Notes: generated by a model not told the origin, from the letters alone. A stretch of DNA of 39,842 bases from Burkholderiales bacterium (GCA_026932425.1 JAIXKN010000039.1:29105-68946); one strand, 5' to 3'. Positions 30,885-39,609 are shown, counted from the stretch's first letter. Numbers and translations: made by a program.

Positions 30885-32012
30885 TCAGCCCTTCTTCGCG
30901 CCCGGACGGAAGTAGTGGTTCCAGGCCATCTTGTAGTCGACGGTGTAGTCGTTCTGCCAGGCGCCGGCGCGCTCGGCGAAGACCTTCTGGCTGTCCAGCA
31001 CCTTCTTGAACGAGGGGTTCTCCGCGCCCTTCTTGGCGGTGATCTTGTCCCAGATGCCAAGCTGCGCACGCAGGATCGCGTCCGGCGTCTTGTAGAACTT
31101 GACGCCGGCCTTCTTCAGTTCGATGTAGTCCTCGCTGTTGCGCTGGATCGCCTTCCAGCTCATGTCGGCGCTGGCGGCCTGGACGGCGTAGTCGATGATC
31201 GCCTTGAGTTCCGGCGCCAGGCCGTCGAACTTGGCCTTGTTGAACAGGATCTCGAACTGCTCGCCGCTCTGGTGGAAGCTCTGCAGCATGCAGACCTTGG
31301 CGACATCGGGGAAGCCGAGAACCCGGTCCGACGAGGAGTTGTTGAACTCCGCCCCGTCGATCAGTCCGCGGTCCAGCGCCGGCACGATCTCGCCGCCGGG
31401 CAGCGGGTTCACCGCCGCGCCCATGTCGTTGTACATGTCCACGGCCAGACCCACGGTGCGGAACTTCGTGCCCTTGATGTCCGCGAGCTTGGCCACCGGC
31501 TTCTTGAACCAGCCGAAGGGCTGGGTGGGCATCGGCCCGTACAGGTACGAGACCACGTCCATGTTCAGGCTCTTGTAGATCTCGTCGAGCAGTGCCTTGC
31601 CGCCGCCGTAGTAGTGCCAGGCGAGAACCATGTTCGGGTCCATGCCGAAGGCCGGGCCCGAGCCCCACAGCGCCAGCGCCGAGTTCTTGCCGTAGTGGTA
31701 GGCGACGACGCCATGGCCGCCATCGAGCGTGCCCTTGTTCACCGCCTCCAGCAGCTGGAAGGCCGGGACGACGGCGCCGGCGGGCAGGACCTCGATCTTG
31801 AGCTTGCCGCCGGCCATGTCGTTGACCTTCTTCGCGAAGTCGGTCGCGTACTCGTGGAAGATGTCCTTGGCCGGCCAGGTGCTCTGGAAGCGCAGCGATA
31901 CGGCCTGCGCGCTGGCGATCATCGGCGTGGCCATGGCGCCGGCGCCGGCGGTGGCAGCGGCTGCGGTCTTCAGGAAGCGGCGGCGCGGTGCGGGCTTGGA
32001 GGTCGGGGTCAT
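30885..32012 (-). CDS. dctP: TRAP transporter substrate-binding protein (DctP/TakP-like), Tat-exported
   Basis: A 375-residue periplasmic solute receptor. The N-terminus has a twin-arginine signal (APRRRFLKTAAAA) with probable cleavage after ASAQA at residue ~36, so it is exported folded. The mature domain begins VSLRFQSTWPAKDIFHEYA. The family-defining region FRTVGLAVDMYNDMGAAVN contains the conserved Arg that pairs with the ligand carboxylate. PLPGGEIVPALDRGLIDGAE follows, as in TakP/YiaO receptors. The C-terminus contains AWQNDYTVDYKMAWNHYF. GGAGA lies four bases before the ATG. It is the first gene of dctPQM, followed by a terminator. By analogy with TakP a 2-oxo acid or related monocarboxylate is possible, but the ligand is not determined by the sequence. 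Confidence 0.93.
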   Translation of the reverse strand: MTPTSKPAPRRRFLKTAAAATAGAGAMATPMIASAQAVSLRFQSTWPAKDIFHEYATDFAKKVNDMAGGKLKIEVLPAGAVVPAFQLLEAVNKGTLDGGHGVVAYHYGKNSALALWGSGPAFGMDPNMVLAWHYYGGGKALLDEIYKSLNMDVVSYLYGPMPTQPFGWFKKPVAKLADIKGTKFRTVGLAVDMYNDMGAAVNPLPGGEIVPALDRGLIDGAEFNNSSSDRVLGFPDVAKVCMLQSFHQSGEQFEILFNKAKFDGLAPELKAIIDYAVQAASADMSWKAIQRNSEDYIELKKAGVKFYKTPDAILRAQLGIWDKITAKKGAENPSFKKVLDSQKVFAERAGAWQNDYTVDYKMAWNHYFRPGAKKG

Positions 32013-32029
32013 GAAGTCTCCGAAGGTTG

Positions 32030-32067
32030 AAAAAGGGCGCAGCGGGTGGAACAGGACGCCCGGGCGT
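32030..32067 (-). promoter_or_regulatory. Inverted repeats between phaM and dctP
   Basis: A perfect 12-bp palindrome ACGCCCGGGCGT lies at 32056-32067. Its CGCCC (32057-32061) can alternatively pair with GGGCG at 32035-32039, which on the minus strand is followed by TTTTT (32034-32030). The element therefore reads either as a weak terminator for phaM or as an operator/attenuator in the dctP leader, 18-55 bp upstream of the dctP ATG. Confidence 0.35.
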
Positions 32068-32142
32068 TGTCAATCCCGAGTATTGCGAGCCGTCTTCGAG
32101 GCCACAACGCGGGGCTTCCCGGAGTCCGGCGCGGGCGGGCGA

Positions 32143-32877
32143 TCAGGAACCATCGGCGCCGCTGCCGGCGCCTGCGGGTTTCCCTCCGGCCCTGGAGCGG
32201 GTCTGGGCCTTCCGCTTGGGCGCATCGGCCTTGCCGCTCGCCGCGCGCGGCTTGGCGGCATCCGCCTTGCCGCTCCCGCTTTCGCGGGCTGCACCGGTCG
32301 CCTTGGCGAAAACGTTGGCAGCTTCGGAGGGCATCTCCTGGATCGTCTTGGCGGCCAGGTCGGCGAACTGGCGCGTGAGTGCGCCCCACCACTGCAGCGG
32401 ATCCACGGCTGGCGTCGCAGCCTTCTCGGGCTCGTCCGCGGGCCTGTCCGAGGGCTTGTCCAAGGGCGCTTGCGCGCGCCCGGGCTCCGGCCTGTCGGCG
32501 CCCGCGAGCGGATGGGCTGCGGCCGGGGCTTCGGGGCCCGTCCCGGCTGCGCCGCTGCTGCTTCGCGTCGTGAAGGCCGAGGGCTCGATCTTCATCGACT
32601 CGCGCAACTCGCTCATCGGCACGTTCATCGTCTGCAGCGTCGCCAGCGTCATGCGCTGGACCTCGAGCGCCTGGATCGTCGCCGCCAGCATCTTCGCGTT
32701 CTGCTCGAGCCAGAACTGCACGGTGCGCAGATCCTGGATGCGCTTGTCGACCTCCTCGGCGTCCAGCGTCGGCGCGATCCACTGGCTCATTCCGGGCAGG
32801 CTGGCGCTCGCGCCCTTCATCAGGCTCTGCAGGAAGTCGAAACCGGGAACCATGCGGGCGAAATCGGGTGTGTTCAT
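32143..32877 (-). CDS. phaM: PhaM-family polyhydroxyalkanoate granule-associated protein
   Basis: A 244-residue protein. The N-terminal ~100 residues match PhaM: MNTPDFARMVPGFDFLQSL, APTLDAEEVDKRIQDLRTVQ, FWLEQNAKMLAATIQALEVQ and MTLATLQTMNVPMSEL. A Pro/Ala-rich spacer is followed by an amphipathic helix with DPLQWWGALTRQFADLAAKT. The C-terminus (~195-244) is rich in Lys, Ala, Arg and Pro, like histone H1. In Ralstonia eutropha PhaM activates the PHA synthase PhaC1 and tethers granules to the nucleoid through such a basic tail. The same role is inferred here, which implies that the organism stores PHA. No phaC or phaP lies in the window. The start ATG 32877 fits the family; upstream open frame is not PhaM-like. 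Confidence 0.88.
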   Translation of the reverse strand: MNTPDFARMVPGFDFLQSLMKGASASLPGMSQWIAPTLDAEEVDKRIQDLRTVQFWLEQNAKMLAATIQALEVQRMTLATLQTMNVPMSELRESMKIEPSAFTTRSSSGAAGTGPEAPAAAHPLAGADRPEPGRAQAPLDKPSDRPADEPEKAATPAVDPLQWWGALTRQFADLAAKTIQEMPSEAANVFAKATGAARESGSGKADAAKPRAASGKADAPKRKAQTRSRAGGKPAGAGSGADGS

Positions 32878-32926
32878 GGCATCAGGCGCGTGGTGGCTGC
32901 GGGTCCCGGCATTGTGCGCCGCGCGC

Positions 32927-33802
32927 TCAGCTCGTGGGGGCTGCGGCCACGCGCTGCTCGATCGCGCCGAAGACGCTTGCACCGGTCGCGGTGCGAAGCT
33001 CGATGCGCAGCACGTCGCCTGCACGCAGCCGGATACGGCGCTGCGGATCGTCGCCTGGCAGGGGGCTGCTGCCGACGAGGCTGCCGCGCTCGAGCGGCTG
33101 GCGGCGCGCCAGTTCGGCCAGGAGCTCCCCGAAGTCATGGCCCGCGTCCGCTCCTCCTTCGCGGGCCGTCAGCGCGCGGCCGTTGCAGGCCAGCTGCAGC
33201 GGCAGATGCACGCGCCCGTCATGCCAGGCGTCGCCCAGCTCGTCGGGGGTCACGGCCACGGGTGCGAAGGCGGTCACCGGCCGTCCGTGCAGCAGCCCCA
33301 GGCCCGCCGCGAGCTCGTCCTGCTCGACCGCAGGCAGGCTCCAGTCCGCGGCCAGCATCAACAGGCGCACGCCTTCCAGTGCCTGCGTCGGCGACGCCCC
33401 GGCAGCGATCTCGCCACTCACCGCCACGAGCATGGGGCAGCAGTCGATCGATTCTTCTCCTTGTGCAAGCGTCAGTTCCTCGGTGGCGCCAGCGAGCGCA
33501 TCGCTTCGGCGCTCGAAAAGCGGTGGGACTGTGGCCGCGGTGTCGGCGGCCGCGACCCAGCGGTAGGCGCGGGGCAGCGGTGCCAGGCAATGACGGGGAT
33601 CGAAGGGGAAGGCGTGGCGCGCTTTGCCGGCGTTGAGTGCGGCCGAGAGATCCTCGAGCTGCGGCGAGAGGAAATTCCAGTCGTCCAGGACCTGCTGCAG
33701 CCGGGTGGCGATCGCGCTGGCGTGGTGCGCGGTGCCGAGGTCGCAGGAGACGACGACGAGCTGTCCGTCGCGCGAGCCGTCGTTGAGGGTGGCAAGCTTC
33801 AT
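32927..33802 (-). CDS. Fumarylacetoacetate hydrolase-family protein, shortened and probably metal-ligand deficient
   Basis: A 291-residue member of the FAH family, cytosolic. The N-terminal FAA_hydrolase_N_2-like part is well kept: MKLATLNDGSRDGQLVVVS, VLDDWNFLSPQLEDL and GKARHAFPFDPR then LAPLPRAYRW. The C-terminal half has VRLLMLAADWSLPA, FAPVAVTPDELGDAWHDGRV, GSLVGSSPLPGDD and GASVFGAIEQRV. Active relatives are ~330 residues and carry a YVNHVELVRKAR-like block after the PRAYxW segment and a DFEAEVA-like block with two metal-binding glutamates. Here the first block is missing (CAAAD-type alanine-rich sequence instead) and the second reads SIDCCPMLVAV at 118-128. Only Asp153 seems retained. 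It may be a non-catalytic or repurposed homologue. It lies ~50 bp upstream of phaM on the same strand. Confidence 0.82.
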   Translation of the reverse strand: MKLATLNDGSRDGQLVVVSCDLGTAHHASAIATRLQQVLDDWNFLSPQLEDLSAALNAGKARHAFPFDPRHCLAPLPRAYRWVAAADTAATVPPLFERRSDALAGATEELTLAQGEESIDCCPMLVAVSGEIAAGASPTQALEGVRLLMLAADWSLPAVEQDELAAGLGLLHGRPVTAFAPVAVTPDELGDAWHDGRVHLPLQLACNGRALTAREGGADAGHDFGELLAELARRQPLERGSLVGSSPLPGDDPQRRIRLRAGDVLRIELRTATGASVFGAIEQRVAAAPTS

Positions 33803-33861
33803 GGCGTGGGCAGGCGGGCAGAGGGACGCGGAGTCGTGGACGATGGCACCATTGTCCCGTG

Positions 33862-34788
33862 ATGCTCGATGCTGCTCCCGCCCCGCGCCGCACGGACGCC
33901 CCGCCGATGGCTGCTGGCGCGGACCGCTTCGCTGGCCTTGACAAGGGCGCGCGAGTCACGCGAGTCACGCGAGGCCGTGCCCGGCCCTTCGCGGCATGGG
34001 CGGCCTGGTTCGACGCCGTGCGTTTGCGCTCGCGGTGGCACGCACGGGTCAGGGCGCTGCCCCTGTTCGCCTTTCTGCTGCTGCAGGGCGCTGGAATCGG
34101 ATGCAGACCCGCGGAGGCGGCGGCGCTGAACACGGATGCGCCGCCGCCGACCTATCGCACGCGCGTGCCGTCAACGGCGCTGATGCGATACGACCTGCGG
34201 CGCGGCATCCTCAGCGGCGAGGGCGAGCTGCGCTGGCAGCAGGATGGCCGGAACTACGAGCTCCGGCTGCAGGGCACGGTCCTCGGGATGACCGTGCTGT
34301 CGCAGACCAGCCGCGGCGGCTTCGACGCCGACGGCCTCGCGCCCGAGCGCTTCACCGATCACCGGCGCGCGCGCGAACCGCGCATCGCCGACTTCCGGCG
34401 CGACGAGAAGCGCATCGTCTACTCGGGCACCGAGGTGCAGCATCCGCTGCCGGCTGGCGCGCAGGACCGGCTGTCCTGGCTGCTGCAGTTGGCGGCGATC
34501 GTGGAGGCCGAGCCGGCACGCTGGCGCGCGGGCACGCACATCGAGATGGCGGTCACCGGCGCGCGCGGCGACATGGATGTCTGGACCTTCACCGTGACCG
34601 GGGAGGAGGCGATCGAACTCATCGGCACCCGCCTCGCGCGGGCGCTGGCGCTGCGGCGCGAACCGCGCAAGCCCTTCGACACGCGGGTCGAGGTCTGGCT
34701 CGACCCGGCGCGCCAGCACCTGCCGGTGCGGATGCACCTGGGCAGCGGGCGCAGCGACGAGACGCTGGAGTTCGTGCTCAGGCCTTGA
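33862..34788 (+). CDS. DUF3108 domain protein (exported or membrane-anchored)
   Basis: About 308 residues from the ATG at 33862. Residues ~75-100 hold a hydrophobic stretch, RALPLFAFLLLQGAGIGC, ending in AEAAA, which looks like a signal peptide. The rest is a beta-rich DUF3108 domain: TALMRYDLRRGILSGEGELR, YELRLQGTVLGMTVLSQTSR, IVYSGTEVQHPLPAGAQDRL, then VTGEEAIELIGTRLARALAL and VEVWLDPARQHLPVRMHL. The true start is uncertain: a GTG at 34018 would place the hydrophobic stretch at the N-terminus as a classical signal peptide, whereas the upstream 52 residues contain a short DNA repeat and look poorly constrained. DUF3108 proteins are thought to be periplasmic; function unknown. The gene is divergent from the FAH-family gene. 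Confidence 0.78.
   Translation: MLDAAPAPRRTDAPPMAAGADRFAGLDKGARVTRVTRGRARPFAAWAAWFDAVRLRSRWHARVRALPLFAFLLLQGAGIGCRPAEAAALNTDAPPPTYRTRVPSTALMRYDLRRGILSGEGELRWQQDGRNYELRLQGTVLGMTVLSQTSRGGFDADGLAPERFTDHRRAREPRIADFRRDEKRIVYSGTEVQHPLPAGAQDRLSWLLQLAAIVEAEPARWRAGTHIEMAVTGARGDMDVWTFTVTGEEAIELIGTRLARALALRREPRKPFDTRVEVWLDPARQHLPVRMHLGSGRSDETLEFVLRP
33951..33973 (+). repeat. Short tandem repeat (9-bp unit, about 2.5 copies)
   Basis: The unit GCGAGTCAC occurs at 33951-33959 and 33960-33968, followed by GCGAG. It lies in the doubtful N-terminal part of the DUF3108 gene, where it would encode a repeated Arg-Val-Thr. The unit is a multiple of three, so copy-number changes would not shift the frame. Confidence 0.6.
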
Positions 34789-34832
34789 ATTCCACGATCT
34801 GGAAACCATCTGCCGGGCAAGGAGTCCAGACC

Positions 34833-35105
34833 ATGCAACTGCTCTACAACTCGGACAGCTACACCGTCGTGCAGGTCGAACTGCCGGATCCGGATCGCAG
34901 CGGCGAGCAGCTCGGCACCGGGCGCGGCGGCTTCGAGATCGTCGACAAGCTCGCGCGCAAGGAGATCTTCATCGAGGGCGTGCTCGCCGAGCACTTCAAG
35001 ACCGGCGTGCAGGCGATCGCGGACACGGACCCGAGCCCCGAGGCCTTCGACGAGTTCATCGGTCGCTACACGGCGCTGGCGCAGCAGAGCCTCGTGATGC
35101 ACTGA
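34833..35105 (+). CDS. DUF3567 family small protein
   Basis: A 90-residue cytosolic protein beginning MQLLYNSDSYTVVQVELPD, with GRGGFEIVDKLARKEIFIEG in the middle and FDEFIGRYTALAQQSLVMH at the end. This matches DUF3567, a small conserved family of betaproteobacteria with no known function. AAGGAG lies eight bases before the ATG, a good ribosome-binding site. It stands 44 bp after the DUF3108 gene and 10 bp before the DUF488 gene on the same strand, so the three may be cotranscribed. Confidence 0.85.
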   Translation: MQLLYNSDSYTVVQVELPDPDRSGEQLGTGRGGFEIVDKLARKEIFIEGVLAEHFKTGVQAIADTDPSPEAFDEFIGRYTALAQQSLVMH

Positions 35106-35115
35106 GGGCCTGCGC

Positions 35116-35709
35116 GTGGCTGCGCCGCCGACCGCAAGCCGCCAGGCGCCCGCGGGCGCAGGCTTCTACACGATCGGACATTCGACGCGCAGCCTCGACG
35201 AGTTCGTCGCGCTGCTGGCCGAGGCCGGCGTGAAGCGCCTGCTCGACATCCGCACGGTGCCGCGCTCGCGCAGGAACCCGCAGTTCAACCTCGACACGCT
35301 GCCCGCCGCGCTGGCCGCGCACGGCATCGCCTACGAACACGTCGCCGCTCTCGGCGGCCTGCGCGGCCGCTCGAAGACGGTGGCGCCCGAAGTCAACGGC
35401 TTCTGGGAGAACGACAGCTTCCACCACTACGCCGACTACGCGCTCACGCCGGAGTTCGCGGCCGCGCTCGACCAGGTCGTCGCGCAGGGCCGGCACGAAC
35501 GCTGCGCGCTGATGTGCGCCGAAGCCGTCTGGTGGCGCTGCCACCGGCGCATCGTTGCCGATCATCTGCTGGCGCGCGGCGAGCGCGTGCTGCACATCCT
35601 CGGGCCGGGTCATGTCGAGCCGGCGCAGTTGACTGCGGGAGCGCAGGTGCAGGGAATGCACGCCAGGCCCGTCGTCACCTACCCCGGCGGCGCCCCCGCG
35701 GCGACCTGA
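35116..35709 (+). CDS. DUF488 domain protein
   Basis: A 197-residue soluble protein. The DUF488 signature is clear: GFYTIGHSTRSLDEFVALL at residues ~16-34, LLDIRTVPRSRRNPQFN, LAAHGIAYEHVAALGGLRG, then RCALMCAEAVWWRCHRRIVA with the conserved CxE motif (usually MCAE..CHR), and RVLHILGPGHVEP. The family has an unassigned function; the conserved cysteine and histidine suggest an enzyme, possibly nucleic-acid related. The start is a GTG with GAGGG seven bases upstream. The gene is convergent with the oxidoreductase gene, 42 bp away, with no obvious terminator between. Confidence 0.88.
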   Translation: MAAPPTASRQAPAGAGFYTIGHSTRSLDEFVALLAEAGVKRLLDIRTVPRSRRNPQFNLDTLPAALAAHGIAYEHVAALGGLRGRSKTVAPEVNGFWENDSFHHYADYALTPEFAAALDQVVAQGRHERCALMCAEAVWWRCHRRIVADHLLARGERVLHILGPGHVEPAQLTAGAQVQGMHARPVVTYPGGAPAAT

Positions 35710-35751
35710 AGCGGATCGCTGCGGCGCCCGGTGCTGACCTGCGTCGCGGCC

Positions 35752-38700
35752 TCAGCCGCTGCCTGCGCCGCTGCGCCACTGCGCGATCAGCCGCTCCCAC
35801 TTCGCGCGCGCGGCCTTCAGATTGCGTTCCTTGACGTGGCCAAAGCCGCGGATCTCGTCCGGAATGTTCGCGATCTCGACGGCCAGCGGCAGCTTCTGTG
35901 CGCTGAGTCCGCGCATCAGCTCCTCGATGCAGCCGCGGTATTCGGCGATCAGCGCGCGCTCGGTGCGACGCTCCTCGCTGCGGCCGAAGATGTCGAGCGC
36001 GCCCCCGCGCAGGCCCTTGAGCTTGCCCAGCACGCCAAAGAGCTTGCGCACCCAGGGGCCGTAGGGCTGCTTGACGAGCTCGCCCTTGTCGTTGCGCTTG
36101 GCGGTGAGCGGCGGCGCCAGGTGGTGCACGATGCGGTAGTCGCCCTCGAACATCGACTCGATCTTCTCGATGAAGGCCGGGTCCATGTGCAGCCGCGCGA
36201 CCTCGTACTCGTCCTTGTAGGCCATCAGCTTGAAGAGGTTGCGCGCGACGGCTTCGGCCAGTGCCGTGCCTGTGCCCAGACGCGATTCGGCGCTGCCCAC
36301 CTGCTCGACGAAAGCCTTGTAGGCCTGCGCGTAGGCGGCGTCCTGGTAGCCGGTGAGGAACTCGACGCGGCGCGCGATGAGCTCCGCAAGCGTCGGTTTC
36401 TTGGCCTGCACGATCGCCTGCCGCGCAGCAAAGAGCGCCTGCACCGCCGCCAGGTCGTGCGCGCAGTGGCGGCCCCACTCGAAGGCCGCCTGGTTGTTCT
36501 GCACCTGCACGCCGTTGAGCTCCATCGCGCGCAGCAGCGCCGCGCGCGAGAGCGGGATCAGCCCCTTCTGCCACGCGTAGCCCAGCAGCAGCGGGTTGCT
36601 GTAGATCGATTCGCCGAGCAGTTGCACGGCGGCCTGCTCGGCGTCGAAGGCGCCGAGATGGTCGCGCCCGACCGCGGCCACCAGCGCTGCCTCGCAGCCC
36701 GCGCTCGGGAAGCGCCAGTTCGGGTTGCCGATCAGCGAGGCGGTCGGCGTGCCGTGGCTGTTGAGCGCGACGAAGCTGCGTCCGGGCGCCATCACCTGCA
36801 TCGTTGGCTTCGTCGCCGCGACGATCGCGTCGCAGGCGAGCACGAGGTCGGCCTTCGCCATCTCGACCTTGGTCGTGTGGATGGCCTCGGGCCGGTTGGC
36901 GATCTGCACGTGGCTCCAGGCCGCGCCGCCCTTTTGCGCCAGGCCCCCGGCATCCTGCGTCACCACGCCCTTGCCTTCGAGGTGCGCGGCCATGCCCAGC
37001 AGCTGGCCGATCGTGATCACGCCGGTGCCGCCGACGCCGGCGACGAGGATGCCGTAGGCCTCTTCGGCCAGCGGCAGCGCCGGCTCGGGCAGCGCGGGCA
37101 TCGCCGCCAGGTCGCCGCGCTTCTCGCGCCGCGGCGGCTTGCGCGTGCCGCCCTCGATCGTCACGAAGCTCGGGCAGAAGCCCTTCACGCAGCTGAAGTC
37201 CTTGTTGCAGGTGCTCTGGTTGATCTGCCGCTTGCGGCCGAACTCGGTCTCGACCGGCTCGACGCTCAGGCAGTTGCTCTGCACGTTGCAGTCGCCGCAG
37301 CCCTCGCACACGAGCTCGTTGATGATCACGGTCTTGGCAGGTGTCGCCAGCGTGCCGCGCTTCCTGCGTCGGCGCTTCTCGGTCGCGCAGGTCTGGTCGT
37401 AGATCAGGATCGTGCAGCCGGGGGTGGCGCGCAGCTCGCGCTGCACCGCGTCGAGCTCGTCGCGGTGGCGAACGGTCACGCCCGGTGCCAGCCGCGCCTT
37501 GACCGCCTCGTACTTCTCGGGCTCGTCGGTGACGACGACGATCTTCCTGGCGCCCTCGGCGTCGAGCTCGCGCGTCATCTCGGGCACCTGCAGCGTGCCG
37601 TCGACGGGCTGGCCGCCGGTCATCGCGACGGCGTCGTTGTAGAGGATCTTGTAGGTGATGTTGACGCCCGCGGCGATCGCCTGGCGCACCGCGAGGATGC
37701 CGCTGTGGTAGTAGGTGCCGTCGCCGAGGTTGGCGAAGATGTGCTCCTCGGTCGTGAACGGCGCCTGGCCGAGCCAGCTCACGCCTTCGCCGCCCATCTG
37801 GCTGAAGGTGATCGTGCTGCGGTTCATCCAGGTCGCCATGAAGTGGCAGCCGATGCCCGCGGCGGCGCGCGAACCCTCGGGCACGCGCGTGCTCGTGTTG
37901 TGCGGGCAGCCGCTGCAGAACCAGGGCATGCGCTCGCCGCCGGGTGGGATCGCCGCCAGCGCCTGCTCGCGCGCGTCGATGAAGGCCACGCGCTCGTCGA
38001 GCCGGCGCGCGGTGTCGGCGTCGACGCCGAGCTTCTTCAGCCGCCGGGCGATCGCGCGCGCGATGATCGCCGGGTTCAGGTCGGCCTTGGCGCGCAGCAG
38101 CGTGTTCTCGCTCGGGTTGGCGCGGCTCCATTCGCCGCCGCTCCTGTCGCCTTCGGCCTCGTCGAACTTGCCGAGCACGTTGGGGCGCACGTCGTCGCGC
38201 CAGTTGTAGAGCTCTTCCTTGAGCTGGTATTCGATCAGCTGGCGCTTCTCCTCGACGACGAGGATCTCCTGCAGCCCCTCGGCAAAGCGCCGCGCGATCG
38301 TCGCCTCGAGCGGCCAGACGACCGCCACCTTGTGCACGCGGATCCCCAGGCGCTTGCACTCGTCGTCGTCGATGCCGAGGTCGTGCAGCGCCTGGCGCGT
38401 GTCGTTGTAGGCCTTGCCGCTGGCAATCAGGCCGAAACGGTCGCGCCCGCCGCGGATCGCGTCGCGGTTCAGCGCGTTGGCGCGCACATAGTCCAGCGCC
38501 GCGTACCACTTGTGCTCGAAGAGCCGCGCCTCCTGCTCGAGCGCGTGGTCGGGCCAGCGCACGTGCACGCCGCCTGCGGGCAGCGGGAAGTCCTCGGGCA
38601 GCACGATGCGCACGCGCTTCGGGTCGACCATGACGGACGCCGAGGACTCGACGACCTCCTGGATCGTCTTCATCCCGGTCCAGACGCCGGCGAAACGGCT

Positions 38701-39300
38701 CATCGCGAAGGCGTGCAGGCCCAGGTCCAGGATCTCCTGCACGCTGCTCGGGAAGAACACCGGCAGCCCGCAGGCCTTGAAGATGTGGTCGCTCTGGTGC
38801 GCGGCCGTGCTGCTCTTGGCGACGTGATCGTCGCCGGCGACCGCGATCACGCCGCCGTGGCGCGCGGTACCGGCCATGTTCGCGTGCTTGAAGGCGTCGC
38901 CGCTGCGGTCCACGCCCGGGCCCTTGCCGTACCAGATGCCGAAGACGCCGTCGAACTTCTTCTTGTCGGGGAAGAGGTCCAGCAGCTGCGTGCCCCAGAG
39001 GGCGGTGGCGGCGAGCTCCTCGTTGACCGCGGGCTGGAAGACGATGTGCTGCGCGGCGAGGTGCGCCTTGGCCTGCCACAGCGCCTGGTCGTAGCCGCCG
39101 AGCGGGCTGCCGCGGTAACCGCTGATGTAGCCGGCGGTGTTGAGCCCCGCGGCGGCGTCGCGCACGCGCTGCAGCATCGGCAGCCGCACCAGCGCCTGCA
39201 CGCCGCTCATGAAGGCGCGGCCGCTCTCGAGCGTGTACTTGTCGTCGAGCGTGACGGTTTCCAGGGCCTTGCGGATGGCGTCGGGCAGGGGAGCGTTCAT
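35752..39300 (-). CDS. Fused indolepyruvate:ferredoxin oxidoreductase (IorA-IorB type)
   Basis: A 1182-residue single-chain 2-oxoacid:ferredoxin oxidoreductase that oxidatively decarboxylates aryl pyruvates (indolepyruvate, probably phenylpyruvate) to aryl-acetyl-CoA in aromatic amino-acid breakdown. It begins KALETVTLDDKYTLESGRAF, with GYRGSPLGGYDQALWQAK in the pyrimidine-binding part. The TPP/Mg site is near residues 525-565 (ANLGDGTYYHSGILAVRQ, LYNDAVAMTGGQ). A cysteine cluster follows, with C665, C668, C671 and C677 in CEGCGDCNVQSNC and then more cysteines (NKDFSCVKGFCPSF), an Fe-S site. The gamma-like domain starts YGILVAGVGGTGVITIGQLL, and the C-terminus is the DUF6537-type extension. 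The ATG at 39300 fits the family start. Its length is typical of the fused proteobacterial form. Confidence 0.92.
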   Translation of the reverse strand: MNAPLPDAIRKALETVTLDDKYTLESGRAFMSGVQALVRLPMLQRVRDAAAGLNTAGYISGYRGSPLGGYDQALWQAKAHLAAQHIVFQPAVNEELAATALWGTQLLDLFPDKKKFDGVFGIWYGKGPGVDRSGDAFKHANMAGTARHGGVIAVAGDDHVAKSSTAAHQSDHIFKACGLPVFFPSSVQEILDLGLHAFAMSRFAGVWTGMKTIQEVVESSASVMVDPKRVRIVLPEDFPLPAGGVHVRWPDHALEQEARLFEHKWYAALDYVRANALNRDAIRGGRDRFGLIASGKAYNDTRQALHDLGIDDDECKRLGIRVHKVAVVWPLEATIARRFAEGLQEILVVEEKRQLIEYQLKEELYNWRDDVRPNVLGKFDEAEGDRSGGEWSRANPSENTLLRAKADLNPAIIARAIARRLKKLGVDADTARRLDERVAFIDAREQALAAIPPGGERMPWFCSGCPHNTSTRVPEGSRAAAGIGCHFMATWMNRSTITFSQMGGEGVSWLGQAPFTTEEHIFANLGDGTYYHSGILAVRQAIAAGVNITYKILYNDAVAMTGGQPVDGTLQVPEMTRELDAEGARKIVVVTDEPEKYEAVKARLAPGVTVRHRDELDAVQRELRATPGCTILIYDQTCATEKRRRRKRGTLATPAKTVIINELVCEGCGDCNVQSNCLSVEPVETEFGRKRQINQSTCNKDFSCVKGFCPSFVTIEGGTRKPPRREKRGDLAAMPALPEPALPLAEEAYGILVAGVGGTGVITIGQLLGMAAHLEGKGVVTQDAGGLAQKGGAAWSHVQIANRPEAIHTTKVEMAKADLVLACDAIVAATKPTMQVMAPGRSFVALNSHGTPTASLIGNPNWRFPSAGCEAALVAAVGRDHLGAFDAEQAAVQLLGESIYSNPLLLGYAWQKGLIPLSRAALLRAMELNGVQVQNNQAAFEWGRHCAHDLAAVQALFAARQAIVQAKKPTLAELIARRVEFLTGYQDAAYAQAYKAFVEQVGSAESRLGTGTALAEAVARNLFKLMAYKDEYEVARLHMDPAFIEKIESMFEGDYRIVHHLAPPLTAKRNDKGELVKQPYGPWVRKLFGVLGKLKGLRGGALDIFGRSEERRTERALIAEYRGCIEELMRGLSAQKLPLAVEIANIPDEIRGFGHVKERNLKAARAKWERLIAQWRSGAGSG

Positions 39301-39609
39301 GGGCGGGCAGGGTCGGCCGAGGGCTGCCGGGATGGCAGCGGCCAGTGTAGGCCGACGATTCCGGCCTGTCGCTCGAGCAGGCTTGTTCCCTTGGCGCTTC
39401 GCGGCGCGCGCTTGCCCACAGGGCACGCGCGGCGCCGCGACAGCGGGAGGCTTGAGGGATGCGGATGAGTTGCATCAGGTCCGGAAACGGCGAAAAGCTC
39501 CTCGTTCCTCCCCCCGAACCGCGGGTCGGGATTGCGCGTATACCCGTAGGCGCATGCGCTACGCTCGCTGGCGCTTGCTGATCGCCGCGTCCATCGCCCG
39601 ACCGAATCG
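39301..39609. other. 309-bp divergent intergenic region
   Basis: No coding region is supported. An inverted repeat GCTGCC/GGCAGC lies at 39323-39339, within the probable leader of the oxidoreductase gene. A 10-bp palindrome GCGCATGCGC lies at 39550-39559, and a -10-like TATACC at 39539-39544 faces the downstream gene without a clear -35. Promoters for both divergent genes must be here. Confidence 0.4.

Noticed and set aside
33951-33973. Short GCGAGTCAC repeat as a phase-variation switch
   Set aside because: Only about 2.5 copies, and the 9-bp unit keeps the reading frame, so copy changes would not switch the gene off.
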